Assembly: GCA_001692895.1 (NCBI GenBank)
Contig: KV748179.1
Location: 3,307,390 to 3,371,389 of the forward strand
Length of the DNA stretch: 64,000 nucleotides
Source of the DNA: Cenococcum geophilum 1.58
Lineage: Eukaryota > Ascomycota > Dothideomycetes > Gloniales > Gloniaceae
Reading direction: 5' to 3'
This document shows, in pieces, positions 11,361 to 23,603 of this stretch; position 1 is the stretch's first letter; each line of letters opens with the position of its first letter. A program made the position numbers and the translations under genes. Below the pieces are notes generated by a model. The model made no database searches. It was not told the DNA's origin and saw only the letters and a program-made list of their open reading frames with translations.

Positions 11361-13150
11361 AAGATTAACTCTATAAGCTAGATTAAAATATTATAGCAAC
11401 ATATAGATAAAGATTAGTAATAATAATAATGGAGTCGGAGTACTTATTAATTAATAGCGATAAGAATAGTAAAGGAACTAACTAGGGGTATCTAAACCTT
11501 AATAACGTAATAAAAGCAGAGACTGAAACCGCTATAGAGTAAGATTTAGTAACGGGTATTATAATACCGTTAAATACGGCATCTATCGCTTTATAAGACG
11601 GAAGGAGCAATATTTAGAGACGATTAAGCAAGTAGACAACTACTAGTGCTAGCTTACCACTCAATAAAGGCAAAAGGCTAAAGGCTTAAGATTCTTACAA
11701 TAAGATAAGAGACGACTAAGATTCTTAAGACAAGATAAGGCAAGCTTAAGGACCTATAACGGACAATAACTAATAGAGCAGAGCAATAGCTTAGTTTAGT
11801 AATATACGAATAAGCTTAGGACAAAGTTTCCTAAAGGCATAAGACTCTTAAGACGAGATAAGAACATTAAGTAAGCCTAGTTGGACTAAGGCTAGAGCTA
11901 AGCTTAAGTTAGAAGCAAGCTCGGGATTAAAGAATACAAGGGATTAAGAATTCGGGGTATAAATTGGGACACCTATAAGCAAGAGGTAAGAGGCTTCTTT
12001 ATAGATTAGAGAATCTGCAGCGCAAATAGTAATTAAACTAGGAGATAGGTATATAGACCTAGAGGACTTACTAGGGGAACGCAGTGTTCGGCCTAAAGAT
12101 TGAAAAGTTAATATTAAGATTAAGAAGTAAGAAGACTTTAAGGATTAATCTGTAAGACGTAAACCAAAAGAAACTATAGAAGAGTTTAGGTAAAGAATTA
12201 TTGCATAGCAAGAAAAGAAATAAGATAAGAGATCTAGCGTATTGGGACGTATAAAGGATAGAGCACTAGTATAAAGAATTACTAATAGGCCGAGAATAGG
12301 CATACTAAGAGCTAAGTGGCTTACCAAACTGGAAAATAAAGAGGATTTAGGGATTCCTACTAGGTTTAAAGAACGATATATAAAAGGCTATTATAATGTA
12401 GTAATGAGAAGATACTTCCTTACGGATAAGCCGTATACACTCTAATAGCTATACTAAAAGTGGTATAGATAGCGACATAATGATAAATAGGAAGATTTCT
12501 ATATATAGTTAGACGAAAAAGTTATCTAAGACCACCTAATTACGGAAAAGGCTATAACTTACATTAAGGGAGCCTTAATTATAATATTAAAGGATCTAAA
12601 GGAATAATTAGAGGACTAGAGAAGTAAGAGACGTATCTTAGTACCTATAAATAAAGTTATAACGTTTAGATTAGTACGATAAAGGTTTAAACTTAAGGAT
12701 AAAGACGAGCTAAGAGTTAACCTAAAGCATCTAGCATATTATACGCTATTATAGATTATATATATAGACGATATATACAAAATATATAAGAATCTAAAGG
12801 AAAAGAATCGGAAATACCCTATAAGGATATACTGGATAATAGATAAATAATAGTATAGGAATGCTAAGTATATATATAAATGGCATCCAGTAGAAGTTTA
12901 AGAGGAAGAAGACTTAATACTTTAACTAGGAAGATTTCTTACGGAAGAATACTTAGATAGATAATAATGGTGGGAATATTTAGAGAATACCTATCTATAG
13001 TATATTAAAGATAAGAAACAAACTAGGTATTAGCTAAAAAGTAAGCTAAGTATAATAGGATTAAGCAGCTAATAGTTGGGAAAAGTAGAGGCCTATAGGA
13101 CCAGAGGGAGCTAGTAGTAGAGCCTTAGACCCTTAAAGGAATTTAAGGAC
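11361..13150 (+). other. Element D linker between gag and protease
   Basis: About 1.8 kb without a recognisable domain, in a place where chromoviruses normally have little sequence. Between about 11680 and 11900 it holds degenerate repeats of the phrase AAGATTCTTAAGACAAGATAAG and close variants. The same repeats appear inverted in F at about 53160-53390 and again in D2 at 31180-31360, so the region is a genuine family trait. Probably a Gag C-terminal or linker extension rich in charged residues before mutation. Confidence 0.55.
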
Positions 13151-13159
13151 GATACCTAA

Positions 13160-16100
13160 ATTTATAAGTTAATTGGCAAGATTAACAGTTTGAGGTATTA
13201 ATAGATAGTGGAGCAATAAGGAACTATATCTTGCTAGTAATAGTTAAAAAAATAGGGTTACTATATAGACAGAAGGAATGCCTTTACCTATTAGTAACAA
13301 TTTTAGAAGATCTAATAGCCTATAGAGGAGGTATTATTAATCTTAAAATAGGACCTATTTAGATAACTATTAAGGGGAAACAAATCGAGATGTCTTTTAA
13401 TATATTACCATTAGGAAATAATAAGGCAGTATTAGGAATGCCTTAGTTATAGGAATATAATCTAAAGATCAATTAGGTTATAGGTTAGATCGATATTAAA
13501 GACATATAATAACGCAAGATGTAATAACAAACTAAGTTAGTATGGTACTAAGTTGGAGCGATATATAAAGAGACTAAGCGAGGCTTAAGTTATGTACCAA
13601 AAAGATACTATAAGTATAGTAAGAAGCTATAATTACCAGAAAGTGAAAAGCTATTAGATTATATAGCATGGGACTATAAGATAGAGCTAGAACTAAAAAT
13701 AAGTCTAAGGTTCTACCTAACTTATAAGTTAACAGAAAAAGAGTTATAGGCACTTAAGGAGTTTGTCTAGGAAAATCTTTAAAAAGAATATATTAGACTA
13801 TTGTAGTTATTAGCAGGATATCCAGTACTATTTGTACTAAAGAAGAATAGAAAACTAAGACTATATATTAACTATAGATAGTTAAATAGCATTACTAGAA
13901 AGGATAGGTATCCTTTACCCTTAATTAGCGAAATCTAAAATAGGATAGGTAACGCGCAAATCTTTACAAAGATAGATCTAAGATGGGCGTACTATTAGAT
14001 TAGGATTAAGGAAGGCGACGAATAGAAGGCAGCCTTTAGGTTAAAGGAAGGACTATATAAACCACTAGTTATATAATTCGGGCTTATAAACGCACTAGTA
14101 ACGTTTTAGAAACAAATTAATAATATATTAAGAGAATACTTGGATAAATTTATTATGGTATACCTTAACGATATTATTATCTACTTAATAAGTAAGGAAG
14201 AATATGGAGAATACGTTAAATAGGTCTTAAGGAGACTATAAAAAGAATAGATGCTAGTAGCAATTAAGAAATATAAGTTCTTTACTAGGAAGACTAATTT
14301 TATTAGATTTATTATTAAACTAGGCCAACTTAGTATAGATCTAAAAAAGATTAAGGCTATAGTAAATTGGCAAGAACCAGAAAATGTAATGTAGTTAAGG
14401 TTATTTCTGGGGTTTTGCAATTACTGTAGAAGGTTTATAGCTTAATGGTTAAAGGACATTAAGCCACTTATAAGATTAATAAAGAAAGAAGAACTATAGG
14501 TATAGGGGGAGGAATAAAAGGAACTGTTTAAGAAGATTAAATAGTTATTTACCTAGGAGCCAGTTCTTAAGATCTATTAACTATAGCTAGAGATAGTAGT
14601 TAAGATAGATGCATCAGACTATATATTAGGAGCGTGCTTTCTATAAAAAAATATAAAGATAAATAGCACCTAGTAGCATATTATAGTTAAAAGATAACAC
14701 TACCGGAACTAAACTATAACATCTATAATAAGGAGTTGTTAGGTATAGTTTAGTATTAAGGGAATAGAGATTATTTTTATAAGGTATAGAGAAACTATTT
14801 ATAGTTAAAATGGATTATAAGAACCTAACAGGGTTCCTAATAATAAAAGAACTTAATTACAGATAGGTTAGATAGGCAGAGATGCTTATAAGATACTATT
14901 TCGAGATTTAGCATACTAAGGGTATAGAAAATGCACGAGTAGACGCTCTAAGTAGAAAGGCTAAACTATAAAATAATGAAAAGCTATTAGGGGCTTTACT
15001 GCGAAAAGATATAGATAGATTAATTAGGTATAATTATCCGAAGATTATAGTAATATAAGAAGAGAAGATCTATAAATTATTAGAGAGTAATTAGATATAA
15101 AAGATCCTAGATATATAGGCAGAGGATCTAGACTTAGAGTAGTACAAAAATTAAGAAGTAATATACGTACTAAGAGCTATTATAAAGGAGTTTATTAAGT
15201 TATTTTATAAAGGACTAACTTAAGAATATAACGGAGCTATAGGCTTAGTGTTAAGACTTTAAGAGGAGTATATTATTAATAGAATCTAGGGACTAGCTAG
15301 GTAAGTTATAAAAAAAAATTTAGATTGCTAAAGAAATAAACTAATAAGGTATAAGCTATATGGAGAGCTACAACCTATTAAAATACTAGAGAGACTATAG
15401 GAGGTTATATTATAGGACTTTATTATTAAGTTACTAAAGTTAAAAGATCTTATTACTAGACAAGATTATAATATAATCTTAGTAATAGTAGATAAGCTTA
15501 TAAAGTGGGGATACTTTATAGCATGTTTAGAAGAAATATTAGCGGAAGATATCGCTAAAATCTATGTTAAAGAAGTATTCGTAAGACATAGAGATCTAAG
15601 ATTTATAGCAGTATTTTAGGAAGTGTTCTTAGCAGAGCAAGGAGTTTAAGTAGTAACTTTTACTATATATTATCTACAGATAGACGGTTAAATGGAAAGA
15701 TTAAATTAGACACTAAAACAATATCTAAGGCATTATATTAATTATATATAGAATAATTAGGTATCGCTATTACTAATTATATAGTTTGCATATAATATAA
15801 CACCATAGGAAGGAATAGGTATGTTACTATTTAAGGTGAATTACGGATATAAGCCAAGGACCTTATTATTGCTACGGTAAGTAAAGAAGATAAATAGTAT
15901 AGCTAAGTAAAGAATAAAGAGCTTAATAAATCTTTATGTAGACCTTATGGAAACAGCTAAGGTAGTACAGCAAAGAATGAAAAAGTACTACGACGCTAAG
16001 AGATCTAAGGGACTAGATCTTAAGGAGGGAGATAAAGTATAGCTACTATACAAAAATTTTAAGAGTTAATGACTAAGCAAGAAATTAGACTATGTTAGAC

Positions 16101-16430
16101 TAGGACCTTTTAAAATTTTATAGAAAATTTTATCGGTTATATTTAAGTTAAACCTACTAGCTAGGATAAAGATCTACCCTATATAGTATATTATAATGCT
16201 AGAGCTAGTATATAGGAATATTAAGCCACCGGTCTATAAAGCAGACACGTATAGAGAATAAGAGGAAGATAAATAGTAAGTTTTAAAGATTATTAGTTAT
16301 AAGGACGTAGACAATAAAATATAGTATAAAGTAAAGTGGATAGGCTATGATAAGACTACCTAGAAGCTACTAGAGAACCTAAAGAACGCTATAGGAGTAC
16401 CGGAAGAGAAAAGGTTAGGCAATATTAATA
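13160..16430 (+). pseudogene. Element D pol: protease to chromodomain
   Basis: The protease active site at 13204-13215 reads DSGA (preceded by VLI). RT follows with LFVLKKNRKLRLYINYR, RYPLPLISEI, IFTKIDLRWAYY and at 14161-14172 YLND followed by IIIY; YLDD is expected, so one catalytic aspartate is now asparagine. RNase H is seen at KIDASDYILGACF near 14605. The integrase core runs about 15400-15900. The C-terminus has a chromodomain, YKVKWIGYDKTT and then LLENLKNA at about 16325-16390. Dozens of TAA/TAG stops make it a pseudogene. Confidence 0.88.
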
Positions 16431-17137
16431 AAGAGGAATCGCTAAAGAATAAGTTACCTAAGGGGGACCTAGGAAGAGCGACTGCCGAACTACTTAGAGT
16501 TATTTCCTTCTCTATTAGAAGAGAATCCGTTTTTTTATTACTAAGTTCCTATAGACCTTATTCTATAAGTTTCTACTTCTTAAAATAAACCTTCTTGCGA
16601 ACTTTTTTAAGACGAAGCAGATGGGCAGACGCCGTAATATGAGTATTTAGGGCCTTCTGTTCCGCATTCTAAGAACGCTTAAGCTCTATAAGGGCCTACG
16701 TTAGGTCACTATCGAGCTTTATAGCGGCAGATTAAATACGAAACCCTATAACAAATTACTTAGGGAACTTAAAGACTATTAAGAGTTATAGAACGCGCAC
16801 ACTTAGTGTTAGAGGAAGAGCGAATATTACAAGATAATTAAACGTTTGCTTTAGTGCACTCTAAATAAAAAGAGGGTTATTAAGACGAAGGACTCGCTAT
16901 CGCGATATATACTAACCCTGCCTTTAAATAATAAGAATATAGAGATGGTATTATCTTACCGAGTAATAATATTGCAGTAACAGTGTAGGCATAATGTTGC
17001 GCGTATAAAGAAGGAGAGGCTTTAGGTATTATCAGTAACGATATTAACTAAATTAATTAAATGGATATTATACCTCTAGTAAATAACTTGGAGATGCTAG
17101 GTATTTTTAAGAACAAAGATAAAGAGGAGGGAGATGG
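16431..17137 (+). other. Element D post-pol region and polypurine tract
   Basis: Roughly 700 bp between the chromodomain and the 3' LTR. No domain is recognised. It ends in the purine tract adjoining TGTTATAAACGC. The equivalent region of F is at 48284-48990 (reverse orientation). Confidence 0.6.
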
Positions 17138-17563
17138 TGTTATAAACGCTTTAAATACAATGTTATAACTACTTAGAGAAGAATTAAAAGAAGCTAGTTG
17201 GTTAATATAAGCACGGTCTAGGATAGAACCCGTGGAACTATATGACGAGGAATGGTAACTAAGGTTATATAACGTACTATATATTAAACGCGAGGAATAA
17301 GAGGAACTTACGTACCTTATATATAACACGTACATTACGTATAAGGAGGATTTCATAGGAGTACGGTTATATATTTAAGGACCCTTAGTCTCTACCTAGA
17401 TAGTTCCTTCCTTGTAGTAATTCTTAGAATATAATTAAAGTTAATCTATTAGGTAACCACTCTACCAGTTATTATTACGTTATTAACTACTATCTTTGCA
17501 TTTCCTATATACCTAGCCTATTAACAGAACCTATCGCAGTTCCTACTACAAGGTTCCGTTATA
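17138..17563 (+). repeat. Element D 3' LTR
   Basis: 426-bp partner of the 5' LTR, next to the polypurine tract. Minus-strand open frames inside it (17057-17356) are shadows of the repeat. Confidence 0.93.
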
Positions 17564-17568
17564 GTTGC

Positions 17569-18055
17569 TATCTATATATATATACCGCTTAACTAGCGGA
17601 ACAAATATTAATCCTCCTTATTTACTATTGCCATTATAATATAAGTCTCGCTATTTTAAAATTTGCCTTTTAGCATGTGGTGTTTTCTTGCTTATAAGTT
17701 ATGGGTAGGTATTTTATTAGTAGGGCCGCTAAGGCGCTAGCAGTAAGCGAGCTAATAGCGATTTTTTATCCTAGGGATAGAAAATCCTAATTAGCTGGGT
17801 TGAGTTAGGGTCTATAGAATATTATACTCCCCCCTATAAAAAAAGTCTTAGTAAGAGAATTTAACTAATTAAATAACTTTAACCGCCGGTTAAAGTTCCT
17901 AAACATCTTAAGACCTTACGTAACTAAGAAATTTTTAGAGACTCCCTTTTAACCTAACCTTTAACTCGTATATATAGAGTATTTATGTTAACAAACGTCT
18001 CTAGTGCCTTATTTNNGTTCGCCTTTNTTATTATATCTANTAGGTTATNTTAGCN
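17569..18055 (-). other. Element B 3' untranslated region
   Basis: Non-coding tail of B between pol and the point where D inserted. It holds a 46-bp imperfect hairpin at 17750-17795 (arms GCTAATAGCGATTTTTTATCC and GGATAGAAAATCCTAATTAGC), a GCCGCTAAGGCGCTAGC motif just before it, and a 54-bp block at 17858-17911 shared with element A. Several N bases lie at 18015-18055. Confidence 0.6.
17750..17795. repeat. Hairpin-forming inverted repeat in B
   Basis: Two 21-nt arms around a three-base TAG spacer, pairing imperfectly. It may be a small MITE remnant or an RNA structure of the retrotransposon's 3' end; the sequence alone does not decide. Confidence 0.6.
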
Positions 18056-21000
18056 NTTAATCTATTAAATCTTAAAGAGTTCTTAACGCTTATAGGATTA
18101 CTAAAGTGCTATAATATTAATTATAAGGCGCTTCTCCTTTATAGTACTAAGCTTAACTAAACACTCGTAAAGGGAATATAAGTTGGTGTATACAATTATA
18201 GGGATAACGGGAAGTTTAAGTTAATCTATAATTATCTTTAGGGTAGTTCTAATTATAATTGCCATATTAACTCCGCTAACTATTCTATATATCTCTAACG
18301 CTAAAATACTTTAGGTAATATACTTACTCTTAGTTAAGCTCTAATAGATAAGATTGCTATAGATTATAAAGTCATTCTCTCTAGTAAATTCGTTTGTGAT
18401 AATAATCTTATATCCTAATTAGGAGCTAAAATCTTTATTATTTATAAACAATCTATTAATAAATACAAAGAGCTTAGTAGTAGGAAGATTAATAGGCATA
18501 TAGAGTAATCCCCAATTGAGATGGTTTATTTACTAGGAAAGATATTTATTTAGGGTAAGAACATTATCCTTAGTTGGTTCCTAGTGTTAGGTGGCAATGA
18601 AGAGATTAAATAAAGCCTTAGGCTAATAGATAAAAGTAATATAAGCTCCGCAAGCGCGTTGCTCTACATATCCTTACTTCAGGGAATTAATATTAATAAT
18701 GTTAATCTTCTTACCTTAACCCTTCTAGCGTAAAGCAATAGAATCCTTATTTAGGGAGAGGATGCATTTATTAAAAAGTAATGGTGTTATTAAATTAAGC
18801 TTTTTCTTTAGCTTTGCTATAAGATTTGCCTTTACTAGCTTATCCTCTTTAAGAGCTAAGAATTGGTCGTCTCCTAAAATAATTATATTATTAGTTTATA
18901 TACTAACAATTCCGAATAGGGTTCCTATAGTTATAATAAGGAAACAGAGATTAAATATAGAAGTAGTTATTAAAAGCTTCTCTTTATAGTGCTTGCTATA
19001 GGTAGCCCACTAGTAAGTTCCTACCTCTATAATTTTATATAATGGCTTAAGCATAACTATAATTATATCTTTAGGATACTAGTGGCGAATTTACTCCGGA
19101 AGGTATACTAATATTAAGCGCTAAAGGTGCGTCTCTAATTAGGTATAGGCTTAAGTAATATCTCGTAAATAAACCGCTATTCTATTCTTTATTAAGGAGG
19201 GAGCTAATATAACAATAACTCGCTAACTAGCTTATTAAATCATAGGAGATTATATAAGAATTATCTCTTTACTATTATTATTATAACCTTAGATAACAAG
19301 CCTTAATTTCTTAAATAGGGCGTTAATAGCTTTGCCCTTAATCTTATTAACTATCCTTAACTTAAAGATGCGAACTTTATTAAACTTAGTAGGGTTATAC
19401 TTCTTAAATTTAAAGACTCCTCTTGCGATAAGACTGTCGATCTCCTGCTTATTGGATACTTAGAAAGGAGCTCCTAGGGTTATAATATAACCTTTTTTTA
19501 GAGCTATTTTACGAGCTTAAAGTTAGCCTTCTCTTTAGCTATTATAAAGGCCATTAATAACTTAACTTTATTCTTAATAGCGGCAATAAATTGTTCTTTA
19601 AAATTAATAAAATGTTAGCAATTTTATAATCCCTTTAGGCGACCTCTACCGCGTTATGGTTATAGTATATCTTTATAGTAAGGCTTAATAATAGTTAAAC
19701 GGAATTAAGTGGGTCTATAAGGCATTTAAATAGTATAAGTTTAGCCATTAATTACAATAAGTTAGTATAGGCCTAACTATCCTCCCTTTTTACGCCATAT
19801 GCATACTTTAGACTGGAGTGGCAGATTAAGTACAGTTAAGGTATTTAGGCTATTTCTTATTCCTAGTGCGTTATTAACCTAGCGTATAGCGTAGAGACAT
19901 CGCACCTCCTTTATTACCTTGCGAATAGCCTTAGCTTATTATATAATAAAGGGAGATAGTAAAGAATTATTAGTTATTTAAGGGTAGGCGCTAAAGACTA
20001 GTAATATAGGTACGAGTCCATCCGGGCTAGCGGAATCGTTAACGGCTTTAATAGCCATTTATAAGGTAAGTTCTTCGCTAGCATCCTCTAGTTCTAAAGA
20101 GATAATCTTATATACGCGGCGTAATGGCGTGTAATATCGCTCTACTTTTCTAATACTATTATATACCTTAATAGGGACTTCCTTAACCTTAATTGCTATT
20201 ACCTTTGTTTATTATTAAAACTCTATAGATAAGAAATTCTTTTCTACGTTATAGACGATTTAATTAAGGGGTCCTAAATAGACATTAATCTAGTATAATT
20301 AAAGGGTATCCTATACGTTTCTGGCTAATATATCTTTTAAGAAACGCGCGGCTTAGAAGGAGGTTAAGAAGTTAATAACTTAGAGCACTAGCTTGCCGCT
20401 AAAATATATAACATTAATAATAATATAGAAGTTAAAGTTATAGTTATTCTTAAGGGTAAACTTAAATCGGCTAGGGGACTTTTAGTTTATCTGGTAGTGA
20501 TAGCAGTACTTTATAAAATGCTTAATTACCTTAACCTTAACTTTATGGCCTACTTACTAAAGAACCCTAAATAATTAATAAACGGATAGGTAGCTAAAAC
20601 GATAATATAGTTGGCGTAATTCTAACTTAGTTAAGTAACTCTAAGTAATACTCTTTTCTAGTTAATAAAGGAGCAACTAGGGGTGACCCTACTTGCGTAT
20701 AATAGGCACCCGATTATCTCCCTAAATAAGTATATTCTTAAGGTTATTAAGCCTAACGCCTAATTTATTTATATCTTTAATGCAAAATAGGAACGGAGTG
20801 TTTGTAGGAATAATATAGAAGGTAATATACCCTAAGGGGGTTTGGACCCTAATTATGCTAAAAGAGGTTTTAGTACCCTTACTAAAACAAATTGTGTATT
20901 AGCCTACTATTAAATAGTTAATCTAAACAGAGCTATTAAGCTATTAAAGGGCTTAAACTTAAGGTTCTCCTGCTATAGATACTCCTGCGGCTCTAGTATC

Positions 21001-22750
21001 TAATATAATACTATAAAAGACGTTTGCCGAGTATTTATTATTAAAAGAGAACGCGGAGCTCTCCTTTAGCTTATTAAAGATATTTAACTTTGTAATAGAA
21101 TAGAGCGTAGATTGGTTATTAAGAATAGCAATAGTTTATATGCCATCTACCTTACTATACTTAGTAAAGTATTGGTTAGGAGAGTAGTTTTTAATTTCTA
21201 TATCTATAAGGAGCTATTTGGTCTTATTAACCTTACCCTTAAAATCTTTTACGCCTTTATATTAAACTAGGAAGCTTTAAAAGTAGGCTATAGTAACTTT
21301 ATAATTTTTAACATTTCTTATACTCTAACGGAACTTATTATATACCTCCTTTCGCTTATTAAGGAAGTGTCTAGTTAACTAGTAATTTGGCTTCTTATAA
21401 ACGTAGTACTTCTTCTAGTAATTACTTCGAAATGAACCTCTATAAGGACCTCTATAATTACCTTATAGTTAACATTAATTATACCCTTTACCGTATTCCC
21501 TACCACGGCCGCTATATATTTGGTTAGTCTAGTTATAATTATATTAGTTAGAAACGCTTAGTTAGGTAGGGCTTTTAGTATAGAACTATTAAGATTCTTA
21601 TATTTATATCGCAGTATCTATAGCGGAGCGTAGCTCGGTATATACTCCTTTAAACGTATCTATAGGTTTATATAGCGCCAAATTATACTTAGGAACGCTA
21701 TAGTAGGCTAAGATAACCTAGTCCCTTAGGCTGTTCTTATTTTAATAAGTTTTAGTAAGGCTATATTGGAATTTTTAGAGTTTATTAAAGAGTAGTTAAA
21801 GGCACTCTAAATAAGTCTTTATTAGGTTAGAAGCAATAACTCTTTAGAACGTAGTCTCTCGCCATTTAGATATATAAAGTTAGCGATTCTTATTAGTCTT
21901 AAAGTAAGTTCTAATAAGCTAAAGTATTACGTTAAAGCTATAGTTTCTACCCGCAATATAGTTATAATAAAATACTACTACCTGTCCCTTTAATATAATA
22001 GAGAAAGCGTAGTAGTACTAGTGGCGTTAAATTTTAACCTTATTATAACAGTTATAGAAGACCTATAGTTTTGCTCTAAGTATATCGTATAGTTCTCCTT
22101 TAAACTTCTTCTCTTTATCCAAATATACCTTTATTAGATTCGTGACTTCTTATAGTAGAGGCTTACCGGTTAGCTAGGATAAAGGGGGTAAAGGTAGCAG
22201 AGGGGGTGGCGGAAGAGCACCTTTAAGTAGGAGAGCACCTCCTAGTAGGAAAGTACCTCTAGGTAGGGGATTAGCGTTCTAGGGGTTTTAATATAAATTA
22301 AAGTTGCCTTCCGAAGAATATGGGTTGGTTTTAGGTTTTCATAGTTAATATATAATCTTAGCTTCCGTCTATACTAGTTCTTCTATACTAATAATAACGG
22401 CCTAAATATTACTAGTAATTAGGTTACTATTTTTAGCAATATATACCCCATTCCTACGAAGGAAGTCTCAGAAATTTTAAACAATATTAATATTACTAAG
22501 TGCCTAAGTATCGGCGGTCCATCCTACGAAATCCTCCCTAAAATATTCCCACAGTTATAAATTAGTGTAGTATTTACTTCGGTAGAATAGGATATAGTAT
22601 AGGAGAAAGCTATTAACTTATTTTGCGGTATAAATTATTATGTTAATAATAAATTCGTCCCAATTTTTATCGATGAATTTTGCGTACGTAGCTACCCCTA
22701 GTGGTAAGGAGTCTTTCTAGTCGTTTAAAGTAGGCGTAGCTATATTTTTA
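18056..22750 (-). pseudogene. Element B Copia-type polyprotein (gag-PR-IN-RT-RH)
   Basis: The minus strand carries, 5' to 3', a gag region (about 21400-22750), a protease block DTRAAGVSIAGE at about 20969-21004 (a DTGA-type active site with Gly changed to Arg), an integrase region, then RT blocks EIDSLIARGVFKF (about 19420-19460) and AVYLRDIT.AYT (19142-19180). I recognise these RT/protease phrases from a Copia-order polyprotein that is widespread in Dothideomycete-type genomes. Integrase upstream of RT places it in Copia. Stops and substitutions occur throughout. Plus-strand open frames here are shadows. Confidence 0.75.
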
Positions 22751-23130
22751 GAGGGAGGGAAGTGTTATTAGTTTAGGGATTGTCGTTTAGTACGCGTTCG
22801 TGATATATATTTGTTGTTTAGTACGCGTTTATAATGTATATTTGCGATTATAGGGCTTAGGACTAGTTCTAGCCTTAAATCGCGAAGACTTGTAAAGCGT
22901 ATTGTTCTGCGTAATAGACGCAAGAATCCGTAATCTTAAAAAGGCTTAGGACCAGTTCTGGCCTTTAGATTCTTAGATTTATAAAAGAGTTCTATTTAAG
23001 GTTTAGGACCAGTTCTGACCTTAAAAGACAGCTTCCTCTAGCACGAGTAGTACTGGTATAGTGGCTCGTCTCTTCTTAGTAGAATACCTAGCTGTTCTGT
23101 GGTATAACAGTAAAGTTAATTACTAATTAG
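22751..23130 (-). promoter_or_regulatory. Element B leader with three repeated stem motifs
   Basis: The 5' leader between LTR and gag. It contains three copies of a 23-nt motif, GGCTTAGGACCAGTTCTGGCCTT and variants, at 22854-22876, 22943-22965 and 23000-23022. Each can fold (AAGG with CCTT, CCAG with CTGG). Upstream at about 22780-22840 a unit of about 33 bp around TTTAGTACGCGTT is duplicated in tandem. A retrotransposon leader is where packaging or dimerisation signals lie, so a role of that kind is possible but not shown. Confidence 0.5.
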
Positions 23131-23191
23131 TGTTGGTTACATAAGGTGATATTACGTAGCTACGGTTTGTAGATAGTATGATAATTGTTGT
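23131..23191 (-). repeat. Element B right (5') LTR, first part
   Basis: The first 61 bp of the LTR, starting TGTTGGTTAC, matching 2677-2740. It is cut by element L; the last five bases (GTTGT) are L's target duplication. Confidence 0.9.
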
Positions 23192-23428
23192 TATAAGCTT
23201 TGCAGTGTGGGAGAATTGAGTGAACGACTTGATTGTAAATGGAGGTCTAAAGGGTCTATATATATACATGAGGAAGGTATAGATAATGAGATAAGAAAGG
23301 GTNAATTGACCGAGTCATNGACCGAGTNAGTGGTCGAGTCGGTGGCTCGAGTCGGTGAACGAGTCAAGGTGAGCGAGTCGTTGAGTGAGTCAAGGGTAGG
23401 CTCAGTAGAGCACCAGTAGTCGGTTACA
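23192..23428 (-). repeat. Element L 3' LTR
   Basis: 237 bp, nearly identical to 28555-28791. Its interior holds tandem variants of a GAGTCGGTG-type 10-12-bp phrase (about 23308-23400). Short open frames here (23207-23419) are repeat by-products. Confidence 0.93.
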
Positions 23429-23603
23429 CACCCCCCCAGATTTTACGGTGTAGTCAAAGCTGTAGAAAACAAAAATGAAGGCAGAAGCTATACCAAAATA
23501 GGAAATTTAGATACAATTTAAGAGTAGCAAATAGGTAGGGTAACTGTGACGGATATTGTAAATATCGCGGATATTGCGGATATTGCGAATATCGCGAATG
23601 GAA

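Larger units (their letters stand above)
9353..17563 (+). mobile_element. Element D: Gypsy chromovirus inside B
   Basis: LTRs of 426 bp (9353-9778 and 17138-17563) start TGTTACAAACGC/TGTTATAAACGC and end CCGTTATA. The TSD GTTGC is perfect (9348-9352 and 17564-17568). A purine tract AAAGAGGAGGGAGATGG precedes the right LTR, giving plus orientation. Gag, knuckle, protease, RT, RNase H, integrase and chromodomain follow in order. It lies in B's short 3' segment between pol and LTR. Two relatives occur in the window, F (minus strand) and D2 (5' end only). Heavily mutated by RIP. Confidence 0.94.
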
